A stretch of 22,810 nucleotides of DNA from a virus, in the IMG/VR virus record IMGVR_UViG_3300042396_000417, positions 1-22,810 of that record, one strand, 5' to 3'. Made by a program: the position numbers and the translations under genes. Shown here piece by piece: positions 17,686-22,810 of the stretch (the first letter of the stretch is position 1; each line of letters begins with the position of its first letter). The notes under the pieces were generated by a model that did no database searches, was not told the DNA's origin, and saw only the letters and a program-made list of their open reading frames with translations.

Positions 17686-20600
17686 ATGTCTAACGTATTA
17701 CGTATTAAGCGTCGCGCGTCAAACCAGTCAGCAGCGGCCCCTGGCAACAACGTTTTACGTAATGCTGAACTTGCCTTTAACGAGGCGTCTAACACGCTGT
17801 ACTACGGCCGCGGCGGCGACGCTACTGGGACTAACGCTAACGCAATACCGTTAGCCATCACGGGCGACGGCGCCGTATGGACGGGCACGGCCACCTTCGG
17901 TGCAGTAAATACGACTGGTAAGTTATCAGTTGGCGACGAGGCGTACGCCTACACGAACACATATCCGCCTGCCACTACGGGCGCACAAGGTGGAAAACTG
18001 TTGTCGACTACAGAGTATGTCGATGACGCTGTTGCACGTAGTGCCGGTGCGGGTATGTCGTTGCACCCTGTGGCCGCAGACTGTGCGACGACAGTGCCGC
18101 TTATCGCGGGCAGTCCGTATGACAACCTGCAAGGTTTCTCAAACGTAAAAGTGGCGGTACCGCAACCAGGGTCTATGGCTGACGGGCTAGCGCTGTACGA
18201 ATTACGCGGCCTGCCGACAATCCCAAATCAATCGGTAACGTTGGTGGCAGGCGATCGCGTACTGATCATGGGGCACTTAGATCCCCTGAAAAAAGGTATT
18301 TGGAAAATACCTGCCGGCGCGACAGCAACAACCGGCGATTGGACGCGTGAGACAGGCGAGACAGAAGCTTCAAACTTTGCGGTCGGCGCACGTGTTTTCG
18401 TCACAAACGGTACTTACGCTAATTACACTTTTGAAGTAGCGCAGAGCCCCGTGGAGCCGACGGCCACTGTACCTTTTGGTTTTACGAATCTTAATTTCAA
18501 TGCAAACAAAACAACCGCCCCGAGTAGTGTGCCTGCCGGCGGTGCAGTTTTGTTTAAGCGTATTGCGCGTGCAAAAAGCGATTACTATCAAATTATTAAC
18601 GGTAAAGTTGTTGTAGACGGCGTAACGCTCAATCAAAATGATCATTTCATCTGGACGCCAAAAAACAATAATCCGGGCGGGCACAATCTGACCGCATATG
18701 GTTACGTCGGCGCAGGCAGCGGGGACGAAGGCGGCGAATACGACAATGCTCGCGCGGGTATTTATCGCGTCAATTACTCTAGGTCGACCGGCGGTGACCC
18801 GTACAACGTGATAGTGCGTGCACGTGATTTAAACACAAGCGAAGAACTGCAGTTAGCACACAACACCAAAGTGCTGGTTCGCGAGGGCGCGGTAAACAAG
18901 AACACCATATTCACAATTACGACGGGTCCGTCTTTTGTGATGGATTCAAATGTTGCGACGTTTGACAACGCCACCGCGTTTAATGCCACGACTGGTTCGT
19001 TTGCCGGTGTTCCGATTATTGACGGCTACCAAACTGTCGAAGAGCAGCGCGATGGTAGCAACAACATTACACGTCTTGGCAGCGTTATTCTCGTAAAAAA
19101 TGAAGTGGAGCCGAAAACAAACGGGCTCTACTACATTCCAAAACCAACGGCGCCTGAGACCGCCGCAAATGTTACCTGGATTCGTCACTCTACGGCTGAT
19201 GCAACCGGTGAACTTGTTTACGGTACTTATATTCGCGTAAAGTTCGGCAACGTAAATAAAAATAGCGGGTTTGTTCAGGTCACAAACATTGACCCGCTAG
19301 TAATTGATTCAGCAAGCGGTGACGCGCTTGTTTTTGAGTCTCCGCAGGCCTTGCTTGACTTCCGTGCCGGTCTCGGTCTCGGCCGTAACGACCGTACTTT
19401 TTATGTGAAGACAGCCGGCTCGGATCGTATCGTTGTCAATGAGACTGGTGTCGATCTAGCACAAATGCCTAACGGTGGCGTTTTCAACGACATCACTGTC
19501 GCAACAGATCCCGCGAATATCAGCACGGCCTACATACTGGTGCACGCTGATAAGTACGGTCGCGTAACTGCCGAGAGCAAAGACACTATTACTGCTACTG
19601 ACCTGCGCAATGCAGTAGTAGGAGACGGCATTACCGGCGACACCACCGGTACCGTCAATCTTGTGTTCTCTGAAAGCCCGGCGTTGACTGGCACGCCCAC
19701 AGCGCCGACCCAGTCGGCAAATAACAATAGCACAGCAATTGCGACCACCGCTTATGTCGATGCGGCGGCATCCGCTGCCACAGTCACTGCGGGCAATGGT
19801 TTAACGCAAACTACTCCGGGCACAATTGACGTTGCTTCTACCGGCAACGGCTCGTTAACGGTAAGTGCAAACTCTATAAACCTTACTGGCAGCGTCATTG
19901 CGACCGTCGGCACGTACAGAAGCGTAACTGTGGACACCTACGGTCGCGTCACTGCCGGCACAAACCCGACAACTCTTTCTGGCTATGGCATTACAGATGC
20001 GTTATCGAACAGTGCTACGTCGACGCAAAGCGGTTACTTCGGCGACATTTACCTTTATGACGACAGTTCGCCGTCGCATTACCTGCAGGTTACAAATTCG
20101 GCTAATTTAACAGCCGCCCGTACGTTCAGCATTAATGTCAATGATGGTAGTCGCACGTTGTCGCTCAGCGGCAATCTCACCGCCTCGGCTGACGCCACGG
20201 TTTCGGGAACAAATACCGGCGATCAAACTATTACGCTGACTGGCGACGTAACGGGTAGTGGCACAGGTAGTTTTGTAACCACGCTTTCTGCCTCTGGTGC
20301 CACAGCCGGCACCTACCGCTCTGTAACGGTAGACGCTAAGGGTCGTGTCACCGCTGGCACAAACCCGACAACACTTTCGGGTTACGGCATTACGGACGCT
20401 TACACGTCTGCCCAGGTCGACTCGCTCGTACAGGGTCTAGACGTCAAGGCGTCTGTCAAAGCGGCGTCTACCGGTAATCTGACGTTGTCAGGCGCACAAA
20501 CTGTCGACGGCGTTTCTCTCGTTGCCGGCGACCGTGTGCTTGTTAAAGACCAGACAACAACAAACCAGAACGGTATTTATTCGGTAGCGGCTGGCGCGTG

Positions 20601-22810
20601 GACACGGGCTACTGATTTTGATGCTTGGACAGAAATTCCGGGTGCGTTCTTCTTCGTCGAGCAAGGTACAGTAAACGGCGACAATGGCTGGGTATGCACG
20701 GCCGACGCAAACGGCACACTAGGTTCTACCGCCGTTACATTTTCGCAGTTCAGCGGTGCTGGGCAAATTACGGCCGGTACGGGGCTTTCAAAGTCTGGCA
20801 ACACTCTTAACATTTCCAACACGACGGTCACCGGTGCAGCATACGGTTCTGCGTCGCAGGTTGCTACGTTCACCGTCAACTCGCAGGGGCAGTTAACAGC
20901 CGCTGCTAACGTCGCGATCGCTATTGCGTCTGGTGCTGTATCCGGTTTAGCGGCCTCGGCCACTACTGACACCACGAATGCTAGTAACATTTCTAGTGGC
21001 ACGCTTAACGCACTTCGGCTCCCAGCGTTTAGTGGCGACGCCACCAGCACTGCTGGTTCGTCTGCCCTGACGTTGGCCAACAGTGGTGTCACGGCCGCGG
21101 CTTATGGTAGTGCTTCTAGCGTTGCTACTTTTACGGTCGACGTTAAGGGTCGTTTAACGGCTGCTGCCACAACAGCGATCGCTATCTCCGCTGGCGCTGT
21201 ATCGGGGCTTGCTGCATCGGCTACCACTGATACAACCAACGCCTCTAATATCTCCAGTGGTACGCTCAACGCACTTCGACTCCCGGCTTTCTCTGGGGAC
21301 GCTACCAGCACTGCTGGTTCATCTGCCTTAACTTTAGCTACAGTTGCCTCTGCCGGCACTTACAAGTCGGTAACTATAGACGTTAAAGGCCGAGTCACGA
21401 GCGGTACGAATCCGTCGACACTTGCTGGCTATGGCATTACGGACGCACAACCGCTGGACGGTGACCTGACGGCTATTGCTGGTTTAACCGGAACGAGCGG
21501 CTTTCTTAAAAAGACAGCTGCGGATACGTGGACACTCGATACCGCCGGCTATTTAACTGCAAATCAAAATATTACGCTGACTGGCGATGCTACCGGTTCC
21601 GGAACAACAAGTATTACCGTCACGCTTGCTAACAGTGGCGTCACGGGCGGCACCTACCGCTCTGTAACGGTAGACGCTAAGGGTCGCGTTACCGCTGGCA
21701 CAAACCCGACAACGCTTTCGGGTTATGGTATTACGGACGCGTTGTCTAACAGCACCACTTCGGTTCAAAACGGTTACTTCGGCGACATTTACCTTTATGA
21801 CGACAGTTCGCCGTCGCATTACCTGCAGGTTACAAATTCGGCAAACCTAACGGCTGCTCGGTCGTTAAGCGTAAACGTCAACGACGCTAACCGCACAATA
21901 TCGCTCAGCGGCGATTTTACTGTTTCTTCAACTGCTTCTGTGGCGGGAACAAATACCGGCGACCAGACTATTACACTGACTGGTGACGTAACAGGTAGCG
22001 GTACGGGTAGCTTTGCAGCCACGCTTTCTAATTCTGGTGCCACAGCCGGTACTTATCGATCTGTAACGGTAGACGCTAAGGGTCGTGTCACCGCCGGTAC
22101 AAACCCGACAACGCTTTCGGGTTACGGTATTACGGATGCTTACACGGCTGCTCAAGTTGACGCGCTCGTACAGGGTCTGGATGTAAAAGCGTCTGTGAAG
22201 GCATCAACGACTGCTAACATCGCGTCGTTGTCAGGCGCACAAACTGTCGACGGCGTTTCTCTCGTTGCCGGCGACCGTGTGCTTGTTAAAGACCAGACAA
22301 CAACAAATCAAAACGGTATTTACGTCGTAGCAGCCGGTGCGTGGACACGCGCCACCGACTTTGACGTATGGACAGAAGTTCCAGGCGCGTTTACGTTTGT
22401 CGAGCAGGGAACAACAAATGCTGACAGCGGTTGGGTATGCACTGCTGACGCAGGCGGTACAGTAGGGTCTAATGCTATTACGTTCTCGCAGTTTAGCGGT
22501 GCTGGGCAAATTACGGCCGGTACGGGGCTTTCAAAGTCTGGTAATACGCTCAGCATCGCCAACACGACGGTCACCGGTGCAGCATACGGTTCTGCGTCGC
22601 AGGTTGCTACGTTCACCGTCAACTCGCAGGGGCAGTTAACCGCCGCTGCTTCGACTACGATCGCCATCGCCTCTAGCGCTGTATCCGGTTTAGCCGCCTC
22701 GGCCACGACCGACACCACGAATGCCTCTAATATCTCCAGCGGCACTCTTAATGCACTTCGACTCCCGGCGTTTAGTGGCGACGCCACCAGCACTGCTGGT
22801 TCGTCTGCCC
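17686..22810 (+). CDS. Giant modular tail fibre protein (3'-partial, at least 1708 aa)
   Basis: The frame opens at ATG 17686 with AAAAAGG upstream and has no stop before the window ends. The N-terminus (LRIKRRASNQ, NAELAFNEASNTLYYGRG) is the short attachment motif common to many phage fibres, followed at about 105 by LLSTTEYVDDAV. Residues about 170-550 contain several diverged copies of a beta domain. Clearer copies are at nt 20437-20755 and 22177-22498, with a VAGDRVLVKDQTTTNQNGIY core and a GAWTRATDFD motif. From about residue 620 it is a patchwork of fibre repeats: GTYRSVTVD-KGRVTAGTNP and TLSGYGITDA occur at 19909, 20311, 21355, 21649 and 22051. PTAPTQSANNNSTAIATTAYVD at about 670 (here in part) is a standard fibre motif. 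It likely forms a long trimeric beta shaft for host recognition. Confidence 0.88.
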   Translation, partial: MSNVLRIKRRASNQSAAAPGNNVLRNAELAFNEASNTLYYGRGGDATGTNANAIPLAITGDGAVWTGTATFGAVNTTGKLSVGDEAYAYTNTYPPATTGAQGGKLLSTTEYVDDAVARSAGAGMSLHPVAADCATTVPLIAGSPYDNLQGFSNVKVAVPQPGSMADGLALYELRGLPTIPNQSVTLVAGDRVLIMGHLDPLKKGIWKIPAGATATTGDWTRETGETEASNFAVGARVFVTNGTYANYTFEVAQSPVEPTATVPFGFTNLNFNANKTTAPSSVPAGGAVLFKRIARAKSDYYQIINGKVVVDGVTLNQNDHFIWTPKNNNPGGHNLTAYGYVGAGSGDEGGEYDNARAGIYRVNYSRSTGGDPYNVIVRARDLNTSEELQLAHNTKVLVREGAVNKNTIFTITTGPSFVMDSNVATFDNATAFNATTGSFAGVPIIDGYQTVEEQRDGSNNITRLGSVILVKNEVEPKTNGLYYIPKPTAPETAANVTWIRHSTADATGELVYGTYIRVKFGNVNKNSGFVQVTNIDPLVIDSASGDALVFESPQALLDFRAGLGLGRNDRTFYVKTAGSDRIVVNETGVDLAQMPNGGVFNDITVATDPANISTAYILVHADKYGRVTAESKDTITATDLRNAVVGDGITGDTTGTVNLVFSESPALTGTPTAPTQSANNNSTAIATTAYVDAAASAATVTAGNGLTQTTPGTIDVASTGNGSLTVSANSINLTGSVIATVGTYRSVTVDTYGRVTAGTNPTTLSGYGITDALSNSATSTQSGYFGDIYLYDDSSPSHYLQVTNSANLTAARTFSINVNDGSRTLSLSGNLTASADATVSGTNTGDQTITLTGDVTGSGTGSFVTTLSASGATAGTYRSVTVDAKGRVTAGTNPTTLSGYGITDAYTSAQVDSLVQGLDVKASVKAASTGNLTLSGAQTVDGVSLVAGDRVLVKDQTTTNQNGIYSVAAGAWTRATDFDAWTEIPGAFFFVEQGTVNGDNGWVCTADANGTLGSTAVTFSQFSGAGQITAGTGLSKSGNTLNISNTTVTGAAYGSASQVATFTVNSQGQLTAAANVAIAIASGAVSGLAASATTDTTNASNISSGTLNALRLPAFSGDATSTAGSSALTLANSGVTAAAYGSASSVATFTVDVKGRLTAAATTAIAISAGAVSGLAASATTDTTNASNISSGTLNALRLPAFSGDATSTAGSSALTLATVASAGTYKSVTIDVKGRVTSGTNPSTLAGYGITDAQPLDGDLTAIAGLTGTSGFLKKTAADTWTLDTAGYLTANQNITLTGDATGSGTTSITVTLANSGVTGGTYRSVTVDAKGRVTAGTNPTTLSGYGITDALSNSTTSVQNGYFGDIYLYDDSSPSHYLQVTNSANLTAARSLSVNVNDANRTISLSGDFTVSSTASVAGTNTGDQTITLTGDVTGSGTGSFAATLSNSGATAGTYRSVTVDAKGRVTAGTNPTTLSGYGITDAYTAAQVDALVQGLDVKASVKASTTANIASLSGAQTVDGVSLVAGDRVLVKDQTTTNQNGIYVVAAGAWTRATDFDVWTEVPGAFTFVEQGTTNADSGWVCTADAGGTVGSNAITFSQFSGAGQITAGTGLSKSGNTLSIANTTVTGAAYGSASQVATFTVNSQGQLTAAASTTIAIASSAVSGLAASATTDTTNASNISSGTLNALRLPAFSGDATSTAGSSA
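19909..22810 (+). repeat. Tandem duplication of about 1.74 kb inside the giant fibre gene
   Basis: The stretch 19909-21067 realigns with 21649-22810 at an offset of 1740 bp. After a one-codon insertion near 22210-22225 the offset becomes 1743 bp. Exact runs include 20031-20102 = 21771-21842 (72 bp) and 20483-20564 = 22226-22307 (82 bp). Other parts differ mostly by synonymous or conservative changes. The reading frame is kept. The second copy is cut by the window end, so its full length and any further copies are not visible. Confidence 0.92.
20818..21339 (+). repeat. Nested 87-codon tandem repeat in the giant fibre gene
   Basis: Within the large unit an 87-aa block is duplicated in tandem (261-bp period). 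GAVSGLAASATTDTTNAS followed by NISSGTLNALRLPAF occurs at about 20932 and again at about 21193. A third copy of the block appears at about 22675 in the second large unit. Each repeat begins with an AAYGSASxVATFTV strand motif. The two neighbouring copies differ by many silent changes, so they are older than the exact runs of the 1.74-kb duplication. Confidence 0.88.

Noticed and set aside
20577-21092. Antisense frames of 171, 157 and 85 codons on the minus strand at 20577-21092, 22320-22793 and 21102-21359
   Set aside because: They mirror the repeated fibre modules and recur with them. Low-complexity Ala/Val composition and the absence of minus-strand genes elsewhere point to shadows.

Overview
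The window is part of the genome of a large tailed double-stranded DNA bacteriophage (Caudoviricetes). The main evidence is a portal protein (7705-9669), a RuvC-type resolvase, phage-type metabolic genes (thymidylate kinase, HD hydrolase), two glycosyltransferases and a run of collagen-like and repeat-rich tail-fibre genes. All convincing genes lie on the + strand. They are packed tightly, with start/stop overlaps and gaps of mostly under 50 bp. The host cannot be read from the sequence. Collagen-like fibres and small WxNIGxIRG domains are familiar from aquatic and cyanophage virions, but that is only a hint.

Layout. (1) 1-5307: a GT-A-type glycosyltransferase whose frame is open at the left edge, then a translationally coupled chain of small and medium genes. 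One has a cysteine-rich, probably zinc-binding C-terminus, one has a coiled coil, and one is a RuvC-like Holliday junction resolvase. (2) 5327-6567: two unrecognised genes closed by a clear intrinsic terminator (6561-6592). (3) 6609-9669: an unrecognised 303-aa protein, a 56-aa reading frame that is easily missed, and the portal protein, which carries a four-cysteine insertion. (4) 9674-13559: a GT-B glycosyltransferase, an HD-domain hydrolase, a small gene, dTMP kinase and three small phage proteins. (5) 13574-22810: the adhesion cassette. It holds two collagen-like proteins built from Gly-X-Thr triplets, a 93-aa linker-type protein, and a very long fibre gene (at least 1708 codons) that is still open at the right edge.

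How it may work together. The resolvase next to head genes would clear branched DNA before packaging through the portal. The thymidylate kinase and HD hydrolase would tune nucleotide pools. The collagen-like proteins and the giant fibre would form the receptor-binding apparatus. The fibre gene contains a tandem duplication of about 1.74 kb with long exact stretches, plus a nested 87-codon repeat. The second collagen gene contains a nearly perfect minisatellite. Both are substrates for in-frame length change. The most interesting hypothesis is that one or both glycosyltransferases decorate the abundant threonines in the Y position of the collagen triplets. This is an inference from gene content only.
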